Part shown: piece after piece, positions 46,134 through 55,725 of the stretch
Layout: each line of letters starts with the position of its first letter
Numbering within the stretch: the first letter of the stretch is position 1
From: Gordonia desulfuricans NBRC 100010
GTDB taxonomy: Bacteria; Actinomycetota; Actinomycetes; Mycobacteriales; Mycobacteriaceae
Direction of reading: 5' to 3'
Assembly: GCF_001485495.1 (NCBI RefSeq)
Contig: NZ_BCNF01000012.1
Location: 80,017 to 144,016 of the forward strand
Length of the DNA stretch: 64,000 bases
Notes under the pieces: model-generated
The model's database searches: none
Told to the model about the DNA's origin: nothing
Seen by the model: the letters and a program-made list of their open reading frames with translations, nothing else
Made by a program: the position numbers and the translations under genes

Positions 46134-47048
46134 GTGACCGACTCGTTGATTTCGTCGTCGAGCAGCCCGCGGTATATCGATCTTCGCCGATTGCACCAGT
46201 TCGTCATCGCCGTCGATTCCCCATCGCTACGCGTGGCGGCTGAACAGCTGTTCGTCACCCAGCAAGGGCTTTCCGCATCTCTCCGGCAGCTGGAGGCAGA
46301 TCTCAATCTGGAGCTGTTCGTCCGAACGAATCGCACCCTTCGCGTATCGCCGGCAGGAGCGGAACTCTATCGACGTGCCCCCGCGTTGTTGGCGGGAGGA
46401 CGGAGCGCGCTCACGGCAGTCCACCGAATCGTCGAGGAGGCACCACCGTTGTATGTCATCGGGCATACCCCGGATATCTCTGGTGAGGAAGTGCACCACA
46501 TCCTTGCACCACATCTGCCTGCGCTCTCCGGACAACCGTTGCGGGTCGCCGAGGTCTATCCAGACCGAATCAGGCAGGAACTGCTCGAGGGACGCATCGA
46601 CTTGGCGCTTCGGCGCACCATCGATCGTTCGCTCGACCTCGACTCCCGTGTGATCGCCTATCACACTCTGCGGCTGGCCGTTTCGTCCCGACACCCCTTG
46701 GCTGCGAGGTCTGTGGTCTCGATCGCCGACCTCGCGGACTTCCCGGTGGTGGTCGGCGAACCCGAGCACCGGTCTCTCTATACGGACTACCTGGTGGCAC
46801 TCTGCCATCGCGAAGGATTTCAGCCGCAGCTCGTCACCAACCCGATCGAAGGCACTCCACCCAGCACGATCATCGCGTCGAGCACCACGAAATGCGCATT
46901 CGTCACCGACCCGACCGGACTCACCTACGGCGGGCGGCTCCAAGTGATCGACTTCGACGACCCGCCGAAGGTGCCGGTGCAGGCCGTGTGGTTGCCGCAT
47001 ACGGCATCCCCGGTCCGCGACCGGCTGGTGAAGGACGCGGCAGACTGA
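46134..47048 (+). CDS. LysR-family transcriptional regulator
   Basis: 304 residues from GTG 46134. The HTH occupies residues 14-75 (DLRRLHQFVIAVDSPSLRVAAEQLFVTQQGLSASLRQLEADLNLELFVRTNRTLRVSPAGAEL), close to the LysR consensus. The effector domain follows (SGEEVHHILAPHL... PDRIRQELLEGRIDLALRR... HPLAARSVVSIADLADFPVVV). LysR genes usually control a neighbour transcribed divergently, but here the upstream neighbour is on the same strand and the downstream one converges. The 201-nt gap before it (45933-46133) shows no gene and only weak promoter-like sequence. Confidence 0.9.
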   Translation: MTDSLISSSSSPRYIDLRRLHQFVIAVDSPSLRVAAEQLFVTQQGLSASLRQLEADLNLELFVRTNRTLRVSPAGAELYRRAPALLAGGRSALTAVHRIVEEAPPLYVIGHTPDISGEEVHHILAPHLPALSGQPLRVAEVYPDRIRQELLEGRIDLALRRTIDRSLDLDSRVIAYHTLRLAVSSRHPLAARSVVSIADLADFPVVVGEPEHRSLYTDYLVALCHREGFQPQLVTNPIEGTPPSTIIASSTTKCAFVTDPTGLTYGGRLQVIDFDDPPKVPVQAVWLPHTASPVRDRLVKDAAD

Positions 47049-47082
47049 TCCCCGACGTCTCGTGGCGACCGCTCGCGCCCGA

Positions 47083-47676
47083 TCAGGCGGCGAGGGCGTC
47101 GACGTAGGCGTTGACACGATCGAGCATCCGCTCGAGCGTCATCTCGGGTAGCCGCATCAGATTCTGGACACTCATCCCGTCGATCATGGCGACGAGGTTG
47201 TCGGCCAGCTCGACCGCGTCGCCGTCGACGATCTGCCCCCGGCGTTGCCCGCCCTCGACCAGCATGCGCACCAGATCGCGCCACTGGCCGTAGAGCCGGG
47301 AGTTGATCTCCTGCAAGGTCTCGTCGCGCATACCCTGGGCCCACAGCTCCGCCCACACCCGCCAGGCCCGGATCGACTCGTCGGTGACCGGGAGATAGCT
47401 GATCGCGAGATCGCGCAGGGTGGTGAGCGCGTCGGTGTGGTGGTCCTCGAGCAGCTCCCGGCGGCTCTGCAGCGACCGCTCGTAGTTGAGCTCGAACGCT
47501 GCGTTGATCACATCGCGTTTGGACTCGAAGTAGTAGTGGATCGTTCCGGAGGACACTCCGGCCCGCTTGGCGACATCGGTCATCCGCAACGACTGCATGC
47601 CGATGTCGGCGATCACCTCACATGCCGCGGACAGGATCTGCTCGCGACGCTGGGCCTCGACGTTCGGGCGTGGCAC
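47083..47676 (-). CDS. TetR/BetI-like regulator of the acyl-CoA operon
   Basis: 197 residues from GTG 47676, after GGAAGGAG. HTH part: RREQILSAACEVIADIGMQSLRMTDVAKRAGVSSGTIHYYFESKRDVINAAF, close to BetI/AcrR-type regulators. The C-terminal half (ALTTLRDLAISYLPVTDESIRAWRVWAELWAQGMRDETLQEINSRLYGQWRDLVRMLVEGGQRRG) has the BetI-like C-domain signature. It is the last gene of a minus-strand run, separated from it by a strong hairpin, so it has its own promoter. The cluster it sits in suggests that it controls the upstream catabolic genes; GTCAGTC/GACTGAC half-sites in the divergent promoter at 53.8 kb are a candidate target. Confidence 0.85.
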   Translation of the reverse strand: MPRPNVEAQRREQILSAACEVIADIGMQSLRMTDVAKRAGVSSGTIHYYFESKRDVINAAFELNYERSLQSRRELLEDHHTDALTTLRDLAISYLPVTDESIRAWRVWAELWAQGMRDETLQEINSRLYGQWRDLVRMLVEGGQRRGQIVDGDAVELADNLVAMIDGMSVQNLMRLPEMTLERMLDRVNAYVDALAA

Positions 47677-47785
47677 GATCGGGACTCCTTCCGAATGGAG
47701 ACGGCGCCGGGACTTCGGACCGGCCGCCGGATCGGATCGGGTGAGCGGCCCGCCCACGGTCGACATCGACGCCGGCGATACGCCA

Positions 47786-47820
47786 TGGCCGTCCCCGGGC
47801 GGTCGGCCCGGGGACGGCCA
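47786..47820 (-). terminator. Terminator after the flavin oxidoreductase gene
   Basis: TGGCCGTCCCCGGGC pairs perfectly over 15 bp with GCCCGGGGACGGCCA around a 5-nt loop. It starts 13 nt beyond the oxidoreductase stop on the minus strand. Confidence 0.8.
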
Positions 47821-47832
47821 CAGCGGGTCATC

Positions 47833-48852
<1,020 letters not shown>

Positions 48853-50007
48853 TCAGAGGTTCCGCGAGATGATCAGGCGCATGATGTCGGAGGTGCCCTC
48901 TTCGATCTCCTCGAGCTTCACATCGCGCATCCACTGCTCCACGGGGTACTCGCGTGAGTAGCCCCAGCCGCCGAGGGTCTGCATCGCGGCGTGGGTGACG
49001 AACATGGCGGTCTCCGACGCCTGGAGCTTGGCGCGTGCGGCGAGCCCGGTGACGTCGTGGCCGGCGTCGAGCTGCCGGGCGGCATGCAGGGTCATCAGCC
49101 ACGCCGACTCGATGCGGGTGGCCATGTCGGCCAGGCGGAAGGCCACCGCCTGGTGCTCGATGATCGGCTTGCCGAACTGCGTCCGCTGCCGTGCGTAGTC
49201 GAGCGCGAACTCGTAAGCCGCACGGGCAGATCCGGTGGCCGCCGCGGCCAGCACGATCCGCGAGACGTCGAAGGTCTTCATCAGGCCGGTGAACCCCTGG
49301 CCCTCCTCACCGAGGCGGTTCTCCTCGGGAACGAATGCCTTGTCGAAGAAGATCTCCCGGCACACGATGGCCCGCTGACCCATCTTCTTCATGGGGTCGC
49401 CGAAGGTCATCCCCGGGGTGTCCTTGTGGATCAGGAACGCCGACACACCCCGCGACCGCAGGCTGGTGTCGGTCTTGGCGAACACCACGTACTGGTCGGC
49501 GAGACCGGCGTTGGAGATCCAGGCCTTCTGGCCGCTGATCTCGTAGCCGCCGGAGACCCGGTCGGCGCGGGTGGTGATCGATGCGGCGTCCGAGCCGGAC
49601 CCGGGTTCGGTGGTCGCCAGCGCGGTGTACAGCGGGCTCTGGCCGGTCAGCGGACGCAGCCACTTCTCCTTCTGCTCAGGGGTTCCCAGGACGAGCAGGG
49701 GATCGCCGAAGAAGCCGTTGGAGCACACGAAGTTGCCGATTCCGGGGTCGCCCCAGCACAGCACCTCCTGGACCAGGCACTGGGTGAACACGTCGGTGAA
49801 GCCGCCGCCGCCGTACTCCTCGGGCAGCATGAAGTCGGTGATACCGGCCTTGGCCGCCTTCTGGAAGATGTCGGTGGGGGAGACGGTGTCGGCCTCGTCG
49901 ACCTCGCGGCCGCGCGGGCGGATCTCCTTCTCGGCGAACTCGGTGCACAGGGCGATGATGGCGCGCTGCTCGTCGGTGAGGGGCCAGTATTCGGTGGTCG
50001 TGGTCAT
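48853..50007 (-). CDS. Acyl-CoA dehydrogenase
   Basis: 384 residues, a full-length FAD-dependent acyl-CoA dehydrogenase. N-terminal helices, then LATTEPGSGSDAASITTRADRVSGGYEISGQKAWISNAGLADQYVVFAKT (the FAD- and substrate-binding beta domain near 130-180), SRIVLAAAATGSARAAYEFALDYARQRTQFGKPIIEHQAVAFRLADMA (family signature), and HAAMQTLGGWGYSREYPVEQWMRDVKLEEIEEGTSDIMRLIISRNL. The Glu of the EEGTSDIMR motif is in the position of the catalytic base of short- and medium-chain enzymes. ATG 50007 follows AGGAG. It follows the aldehyde dehydrogenase by 112 nt and precedes the flavin oxidoreductase by 42 nt. Confidence 0.95.
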   Translation of the reverse strand: MTTTTEYWPLTDEQRAIIALCTEFAEKEIRPRGREVDEADTVSPTDIFQKAAKAGITDFMLPEEYGGGGFTDVFTQCLVQEVLCWGDPGIGNFVCSNGFFGDPLLVLGTPEQKEKWLRPLTGQSPLYTALATTEPGSGSDAASITTRADRVSGGYEISGQKAWISNAGLADQYVVFAKTDTSLRSRGVSAFLIHKDTPGMTFGDPMKKMGQRAIVCREIFFDKAFVPEENRLGEEGQGFTGLMKTFDVSRIVLAAAATGSARAAYEFALDYARQRTQFGKPIIEHQAVAFRLADMATRIESAWLMTLHAARQLDAGHDVTGLAARAKLQASETAMFVTHAAMQTLGGWGYSREYPVEQWMRDVKLEEIEEGTSDIMRLIISRNL

Positions 50008-50119
50008 CGATGCTCCTGGTGTTGTGGGTGATCGGATGTGCGTGAGAATCTTCGGCAGAGCGGGCTGACGTGGTGTAACGGGTGAAAACGGTTGTTGCCG
50101 AGGGTGATGCTTCGGTGCT

Positions 50120-51529
50120 TCAGAGATGGATCGCGGTGAGTTCGGTGAACTCGACGAGGCCTTCCACACCGAACTCGCGTCCGAATCCGGACTGTTTCCA
50201 TCCCCCGAACGGTGCGTGGACGGAGAACTCGGCCTCGTTGACGAACACCTGCCCGGTGTCCAGACGGGCCGCGATGGCGGTGGCGCGGTCGGTGTCGGCC
50301 GACCACACCGCCCCGGCGAGGCCGTACGGGGTGGCGTTGGCGATCTCGATCGCGTGCTCGTCGTCGCGGTAACCGTGCACGACGAGCACCGGACCGAAGA
50401 TCTCCTCCCGGCTGACCGGATGATCGGGTTCGAGTCCGGACACGATCACCGGGCCCTGGAAGTACCCGGTCGAGGGCAGCGGTCGGGGTTCGGGGGAGTC
50501 GATCCTGGCGCCCGATGCCGCGGCGGCGGCGATCCGGGTACGGACCTGCTCACGCTGGGTGGCGCTGATCAGCGGCCCGAGTTCGGTTGCGGCGTCGGTG
50601 GGATCGCCGACCACCATCTCCGCGGCACGTGCCGTCGCGATCTGCACGGCCTGCTCGACGAGGTCCTCGGGGACCAGCAGCCGGGTCCAGGCGCTGCAGG
50701 TCTGCCCGGTGTTGAGCATGCAGGCGTCGACGCTCCAGCGCACCGCGGTGGTGAGATCGGCGTCGTCGCAGACGATGCTCGCCGACTTGCCGCCGAGTTC
50801 GAGGGTCACCCGCGCCACCCGGTCGACGGCCGCGGTGGCCACCGCCCGCCCGACCCGGGTGGAGCCGGTGAACGAGACCAGGGCGACCCCGGGATGGGCG
50901 GCCAGTCCGGCACCGACATCAACACCGGTGCCGGGGACGAGGTTGACGACGCCGGGCGGCAGGCCGGCCTCGAGGGTCGCCTCGGCGAACAGATACGCCG
51001 ACAGCGGGGTGAGCTCGGATGGCTTGTGCACCATGGTGGTTCCCGCGGCCAGTGCGGCCCCGGCCTTCGCCGCGAGCTGGTAGAACGGATAGTTCCACGG
51101 CGTGATGAGCCCCACCACGCCGGCGGCCCGGTGCAGCAGCCGCACGTTGTCGCGGGTCTGGACGAAGTCGAAGGTTCGCGCGTAACCGGCTGCGGCCGAG
51201 AGGATGTCGAGCGAGGCGTCGACATGCCATTCACGGGCGACGGCGATCGGGGCCCCGACCTCGGCGACGGTGAGGTCCACCAGCTCGTCGCGGTGGGACC
51301 GCAGCACCTCGACCAGACGGTCGATGTGATCGGCCCGGACCGGCGGTGGCGTCGACGACCAGGCGGGCAATGCCGCTGTCGCGGCCGCGACGGCCTCGTC
51401 CACATCGCCCGGACCGCACAGCGCTCCGGTACCGACATACTCTGTGGTCGCAGGGTTCTCGACGTCGAGGGTGGCGGCGACCGGCTTCCATCGGCCGCCG
51501 ATCAGGGCGTCGTCGCGGTCGGTTCTCAT
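50120..51529 (-). CDS. Aldehyde dehydrogenase
   Basis: 469 residues of the NAD(P)-dependent aldehyde dehydrogenase superfamily. Seen: VVGLITPWNYPFYQLAAKAGAALAAGTTMVHKPSELTPLSAY (substrate and cofactor channel, near 130-171), FTGSTRVGR near 213-221, VTLELGGKSASIV (general base Glu) and MLNTGQTCSAWTRLLV with the catalytic Cys near residue 275. The C-terminal SREEIFGPVL and NATPYGLAGAVWSAD are standard. Its ATG overlaps the stop of the CoA ligase gene (ATGA). With that ligase it could turn an aldehyde into an acyl-CoA, ready for the dehydrogenase downstream. Confidence 0.95.
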   Translation of the reverse strand: MRTDRDDALIGGRWKPVAATLDVENPATTEYVGTGALCGPGDVDEAVAAATAALPAWSSTPPPVRADHIDRLVEVLRSHRDELVDLTVAEVGAPIAVAREWHVDASLDILSAAAGYARTFDFVQTRDNVRLLHRAAGVVGLITPWNYPFYQLAAKAGAALAAGTTMVHKPSELTPLSAYLFAEATLEAGLPPGVVNLVPGTGVDVGAGLAAHPGVALVSFTGSTRVGRAVATAAVDRVARVTLELGGKSASIVCDDADLTTAVRWSVDACMLNTGQTCSAWTRLLVPEDLVEQAVQIATARAAEMVVGDPTDAATELGPLISATQREQVRTRIAAAAASGARIDSPEPRPLPSTGYFQGPVIVSGLEPDHPVSREEIFGPVLVVHGYRDDEHAIEIANATPYGLAGAVWSADTDRATAIAARLDTGQVFVNEAEFSVHAPFGGWKQSGFGREFGVEGLVEFTELTAIHL

Positions 51530-53604
51530 CGTGGTCCCTCGGTGTCTGCGCGGCGGACGACGAGTGCGTCGGCGGCGAGTGACCCGCCGGGACCGACCCG
51601 GACGGGATTGATCTCGAGTTCGGCGATGGTGTCGTCGGCGACGAGGATCTCCGAGACCCGGGCGATCACCGCCGCCAGGGAATCGATGTCGACGGCGGGT
51701 TTGCCGCGCCACCCGGTGAGCAGCCGCCATGACGTCAGGGTGGTCAGCATGTCCCGGGCGGTGGCGACGTCGACCGGTGCGAGCTCGGTGCGTACGTCCT
51801 GCCAGAGTTCGGCCTCGGTGCCGCCGCCACCGACGGTGATGGTGGGGCCGAGGTCGCGGTCGCGGCGTGCCCCGACGAGGATCTCCACCACGTTGCGGTC
51901 GGTGTCCTGCTCTTCGAGGACGTACTCGCCGTGCCCCAGTCGTTGTTGCATGTCGAGCAGTGCCGCGGTGGCCAGCGCCGCATCGGCCAGTCCGAGGGCG
52001 ATCCCGCCGACCTCGGTCTTGTGGGCGATCCAGCCTGCCTTGAGTACGTAGGGGGCGGTCAGCTCCGCGGTGGCGGCCTCGACGTCGGCGCCGCAGGTCA
52101 CCGTGCGTGCGGGGGCGAACCGGATCCCGTGTTGTTGCAACGAGTCCCGGGCGTTGCCGTAGGTGTCCGACGGGCCGAGCCGGATCGGGTCGAGCGGGGC
52201 GACGGTGCGGCCCTGGTGGATGCGCGCGAGGTTGGCGTGGCCGAGGGAGCGCAGGGCGCGTGCGATGTCGTGGTGCACCGGGATGCCGTGGTCGCGCAGC
52301 CGGTACACGGTGGGGGAGTCGGCGCTCATGCTGTGCACGATGAGCGGGACCCGATGCAACGCGACGAGATCGGCCAGCTCGTCGGCGACGTCGAGTTCGA
52401 GCGGGACCAGGCTCGGGGTGTCGGTGCCGTAGCACCCGAAGTAGCCGGTCAGGATCACCGCGTCGACCTCGCCGGAGGACGCGAGGGTCCGGTACATCTG
52501 CGCATAGGTGCGCAGGTCGGCCTCCCCGGCACCGGCCAGGTCGATCGGATTGGACGTCGCCGCCGCGTCGTTGAGGTGGCGGTGCAGCTCGGTCTGGAGA
52601 TCGGCCGACAGGGAGGGGACATCGAGGTCGACGCGGCTGGCGACGTCGGCGGCGATCCCGCCCTGGCCGCCGCTGTCGCTGACGATGGCGACGCGGTTGC
52701 CGGCCGGGACGCCCACCGATCCGAGGAGCCCGGCCAGGTCGACCAGTTCGAGGGGGGTGTCCACCCGCACCGCGCCGGCGGCCCGGCAGGCCGCGTCGAT
52801 CAGGTCGGTCGACGAGGTCAGCGATCCGGTGTGGCTGGCCGCCAGTCGTCGGCTGCTCTCGCTGGCACCGGTCGACAGGACGATCACCGGCTTTCCGGCA
52901 TCACGGAGCTTACGCAGTGCCGCAACGATTTCCGGTCCGTCACCGAAGCTCTCGAGATAGACCGCCACCGCCTCGGTGGCGGTGTGCGAGACCAGGTCGT
53001 CGAGCACCTCGCGGGCGCTGACGTCCCACTGGTTGCCGACCGACACGAACCGCGAGACACCGAGCCCGGCGTCGTCGGCGAATCCGGCGATCTCCGAGCC
53101 GAGCTGGCCGCTCTGCGAGACGATCGCCAACGCGCCCTTGGTGAACTCGCCCCATGCCAGCTGGAGGTCTGACTCGGCGTCGAAGAGTCCCAGGCTGTTG
53201 GGCCCCACCATCCGGGCGCCGTGCAGGTCGAGCACGTCGCGGACGGCGTCGGGTGCACTCAGGGCGGCGGTGATGGTCAGGAATGCCTTGGTGCCGAGTG
53301 CGGCGGCATCGCTCACCACGCCGGCCACATGGTTTCCGGGGACACAGACGACGACCAGTTCGGGGACGCCCGGCAGGTCGGTGATGTCGGCGTAGGTGCG
53401 ATGGCCGAGGACGTCGTTGCCGGTGCGGTTGACCAGCCAGACCTCACGTTGGGTGAGTCCCTTGAGAGCGCCCTTGGCGATCCAGTGGCCCCACTTGGTC
53501 GGATCTGCTGATGCCCCGACCACCGCCACCGATCGCGGGGTGCGGAAGGCGGCGAACGCGGCGTCGGTGGGCTGGGCGGTCGCCAGACCGTTGCTTGCAC
53601 TCAA
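51526..53604 (-). CDS. Acyl-CoA synthetase, NDP-forming (acetate-CoA ligase family)
   Basis: 692 residues from TTG 53604, chosen because AAAGGA lies 8 nt upstream; no ATG or GTG near this point has a similar site. It is the fused alpha-beta form of the ADP-forming acyl-CoA synthetase family. The CoA-binding domain comes first (FRTPRSVAVVGASADPTKWGHWIAKG), then two ligase-CoA domains (GPNSLGLFDAESD, IVSQSGQLGSEIAGFADDAGLGVSRFVSVGNQWD, AASHTGSLTSSTDL with a conserved His, SDSGGQGGIAADVA). An ATP-grasp domain ends it (AGWIAHKTEVGGIALGL... VEILVGARRDRDLGPTITVGGGGTEAELWQDV). It is the first gene of the operon. Confidence 0.9.
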   Translation of the reverse strand: MSASNGLATAQPTDAAFAAFRTPRSVAVVGASADPTKWGHWIAKGALKGLTQREVWLVNRTGNDVLGHRTYADITDLPGVPELVVVCVPGNHVAGVVSDAAALGTKAFLTITAALSAPDAVRDVLDLHGARMVGPNSLGLFDAESDLQLAWGEFTKGALAIVSQSGQLGSEIAGFADDAGLGVSRFVSVGNQWDVSAREVLDDLVSHTATEAVAVYLESFGDGPEIVAALRKLRDAGKPVIVLSTGASESSRRLAASHTGSLTSSTDLIDAACRAAGAVRVDTPLELVDLAGLLGSVGVPAGNRVAIVSDSGGQGGIAADVASRVDLDVPSLSADLQTELHRHLNDAAATSNPIDLAGAGEADLRTYAQMYRTLASSGEVDAVILTGYFGCYGTDTPSLVPLELDVADELADLVALHRVPLIVHSMSADSPTVYRLRDHGIPVHHDIARALRSLGHANLARIHQGRTVAPLDPIRLGPSDTYGNARDSLQQHGIRFAPARTVTCGADVEAATAELTAPYVLKAGWIAHKTEVGGIALGLADAALATAALLDMQQRLGHGEYVLEEQDTDRNVVEILVGARRDRDLGPTITVGGGGTEAELWQDVRTELAPVDVATARDMLTTLTSWRLLTGWRGKPAVDIDSLAAVIARVSEILVADDTIAELEINPVRVGPGGSLAADALVVRRADTEGPR

Positions 53605-53965
53605 GGGATGTCCTTTCGCGGGACCGGGAAGGTGGGACGGCGGGAAGCGGCATCGCATCGTTGTCGTGCCTGGTGGCGGAGGGTGTCGAGCCGGTGGTGA
53701 CGGCTGCGGTCCGACTCCGTCCGTCGGGGTGTGATGAACGAAAACTAGCGATAACTGGTCCGTCAGTCAACTATTTTTTTCGACTTTTCCGATTTCCTGT
53801 ACACGGGGCACCTTCATCGGTTTAGATCCTGACTGACGCGTTGATCAGTAATTCGCCGAATCATCGTCGCCGCCCGTCACGGAGTGGCGCGAGACATCAC
53901 AATGAGTGCAGCCGCAGACGCAGTTCTGCGCGTGCGGTGCTCAGGGCAGTCAAGGAGTCAGACCG
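53605..53965. promoter_or_regulatory. Divergent promoter region with half-sites and an AT-rich tract
   Basis: 361 nt without a gene between the minus-strand CoA ligase operon and the plus-strand transporter operon. GTCAGTC (53762-53768) and its reverse complement GACTGAC (53831-53837) flank an unusually AT-rich stretch (aactatttttttcgacttttccgatttcctgtac). ACTGA...TCAGT also occurs near 53833-53850. This is the likely regulated promoter of both operons. Confidence 0.45.
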
Positions 53966-54157
53966 ATGACACGAAGTACACCTCCCGCCGGGCCGGCGGA
54001 GTACGAGAGCGAACTCGACCGACGGATCCGTCTTCTGGAGTCCGAGGGGACCGAGGAGTCCGTACTCGACGACCTGCCGATCCGGGACCTCGTGTGCGCG
54101 GTGGTCGGACTCGCGGTGATCGTGGTGGCGATGGTCGCGTGGGGGTACCCGTGGTGA
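53966..54157 (+). CDS. Small single-helix membrane protein coupled to a permease
   Basis: 63 residues from ATG 53966, after AAGGAG. An acidic, charged head (YESELDRRIRLLESEGTEESVLDDLPIRD) is followed by one hydrophobic helix (LVCAVVGLAVIVVAMVAWGYPW) that ends the protein. The stop overlaps the GTG start of the permease (GTGA), so the two are made together. It is probably a small accessory subunit or assembly factor of that transporter. NCS1 transporters are usually single proteins, so this companion is unusual. Confidence 0.75.
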   Translation: MTRSTPPAGPAEYESELDRRIRLLESEGTEESVLDDLPIRDLVCAVVGLAVIVVAMVAWGYPW

Positions 54158-55680
54158 GCACCCCGGACACGACGGGCGGCCATGGGAACGACCGCGATAC
54201 CGAGGCGGGCCGACGCGTCGAGAAGGGTGGGGGGCAAGGTCACGACGCCGCCACCAACGAGCAGCCGCTGCTGCGGTCCGAACGGATCTGGTCGTTCCGC
54301 AAGTTCAGCGGGATGAACATCACCTTCTCCATCGCCACGTGGGCGTTCCTGCAGGGCGGTGCGGTCGCGGCCTTCGTCGGCGCGAAGGCGGCGATCGCGA
54401 GCATCGTCATCGGATACGGCATCAGCGTGCTGCTGGTGTCCCTGGCTCCGTGCATCCCCACCGCGAAATACGGCTTCGAGATGTTCTACGGACTCCGGAG
54501 CATCTTCGGTCCGCGCGGCATCAAGGTGATCATGGTGGTGATCGCCATCGAACTCGCCGCGTGGGTCGCACTCCTGGGCATCACGGTGGGCCACTCGGCG
54601 ACCAACGTGGCCGACTCCCTCACCGGATCGTCGTGGGCGACGTCGTCGGCGGTGGTCACGATCGCCGCACTCATCGCGATCGTCCTGTCCTGGGTGCTGC
54701 TGTCCAAGGGACCCGAGCGGGTGGGTCGCGTCGGCGACATCGCGGCGCCGGTACTCGTGGCCATCACCGTCGCGATGCTCGTGATGATCTTCACCAAGGT
54801 GTCGGTGTCGGAGCTGTTCGCCGCCGAGCCGCTGGTCCCGATGGAGAACAAACACCTCGCCTTCATGATCGCCGTCGAGCTGAACATCGCGGGCGGGTTC
54901 GCCTGGTATCCGGCCATCGGCAACCTCGCCCGGCTCACCAACACCCCCCGGGCCTCGTTCTGGCCCAACATGCTCGGCCTGTTCGCCGCGTCGTCGTTCG
55001 CCGCGATCGTCGGTGCCTTCGCCGCGCTGACGCTGGGATCCGACGACCCGACGGTCTGGATGATCCCCCTCGGCGGTGCGGTCCTGGGCATCCTGATCCG
55101 GGCGTTCATCGCCTTCGCGAACCTGACGAGCATGGTCACACAGGCCTACTCCGCGCTCATGGTGACGCTCGGGATCAACACGTCCATCAAGAAGATCCCG
55201 TGGGTGCTGCTCACCGCGCTGTTCCTGGTGCCGGTGGGGGTGATCTGTTTGTTCCCCGAGTTCCTCTACGACAGCTACGGGCGCTTCCTCACCTGGGTCG
55301 CCACCCTGATGGCACCGCTCTGCGCCATCCAGCTGGTCGACTTCTTCATCCTCCGGCGTCGTCGGATCGACCTGCGGCAGCTGTATGCCGATGTCGGGGT
55401 GTCGAACTACACGTACTGGCGCGGCTGGAATCCCGTCGCCTTCGGTGCCCTGGCGCTGGGTGTGGCCACCTATGTCACGATGCTGCACCCGGTCAGCTAC
55501 GAACCCAATCCCGGCTTCCAGTACCTGGGGGCGTTCCTGCCGTCGTTCCTGGTGGCGGGCACCTCATATCTGCTGGGCACCGTGTTGATCAACCGGCCGG
55601 CCGGGCGGGGTGGCTACCGCCCGGTCCCGGAACCGGTATCGGCGCAGCGGGATTCACCCAGTCCCGCCGCCACCCGATGA
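54154..55680 (+). CDS. NCS1-family permease (cytosine/purine/hydantoin type)
   Basis: 508 residues from GTG 54154. A polar N-terminus of about 45 residues precedes about 12 hydrophobic helices. The pattern WSFRKFSGMNITFSIATWAFLQGGAVAAFVGAKAAIASIVIGYG near residues 48-92 matches the first helices of NCS1 transporters (PF02133), and AVELNIAGGFAWYPAIGNLARLTNTPRASFWPNMLG near 243-278 the central substrate-gating region. They bring in nucleobases, hydantoins or vitamins with H+ or Na+. The substrate here cannot be read from sequence. It belongs to an operon with a tiny membrane partner and an alcohol dehydrogenase. Confidence 0.85.
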   Translation: MSTPDTTGGHGNDRDTEAGRRVEKGGGQGHDAATNEQPLLRSERIWSFRKFSGMNITFSIATWAFLQGGAVAAFVGAKAAIASIVIGYGISVLLVSLAPCIPTAKYGFEMFYGLRSIFGPRGIKVIMVVIAIELAAWVALLGITVGHSATNVADSLTGSSWATSSAVVTIAALIAIVLSWVLLSKGPERVGRVGDIAAPVLVAITVAMLVMIFTKVSVSELFAAEPLVPMENKHLAFMIAVELNIAGGFAWYPAIGNLARLTNTPRASFWPNMLGLFAASSFAAIVGAFAALTLGSDDPTVWMIPLGGAVLGILIRAFIAFANLTSMVTQAYSALMVTLGINTSIKKIPWVLLTALFLVPVGVICLFPEFLYDSYGRFLTWVATLMAPLCAIQLVDFFILRRRRIDLRQLYADVGVSNYTYWRGWNPVAFGALALGVATYVTMLHPVSYEPNPGFQYLGAFLPSFLVAGTSYLLGTVLINRPAGRGGYRPVPEPVSAQRDSPSPAATR

Positions 55681-55725
55681 GACCCGAGGGCCGATGAACA
55701 TGAACAGAACGGAACGGAACGCGGT

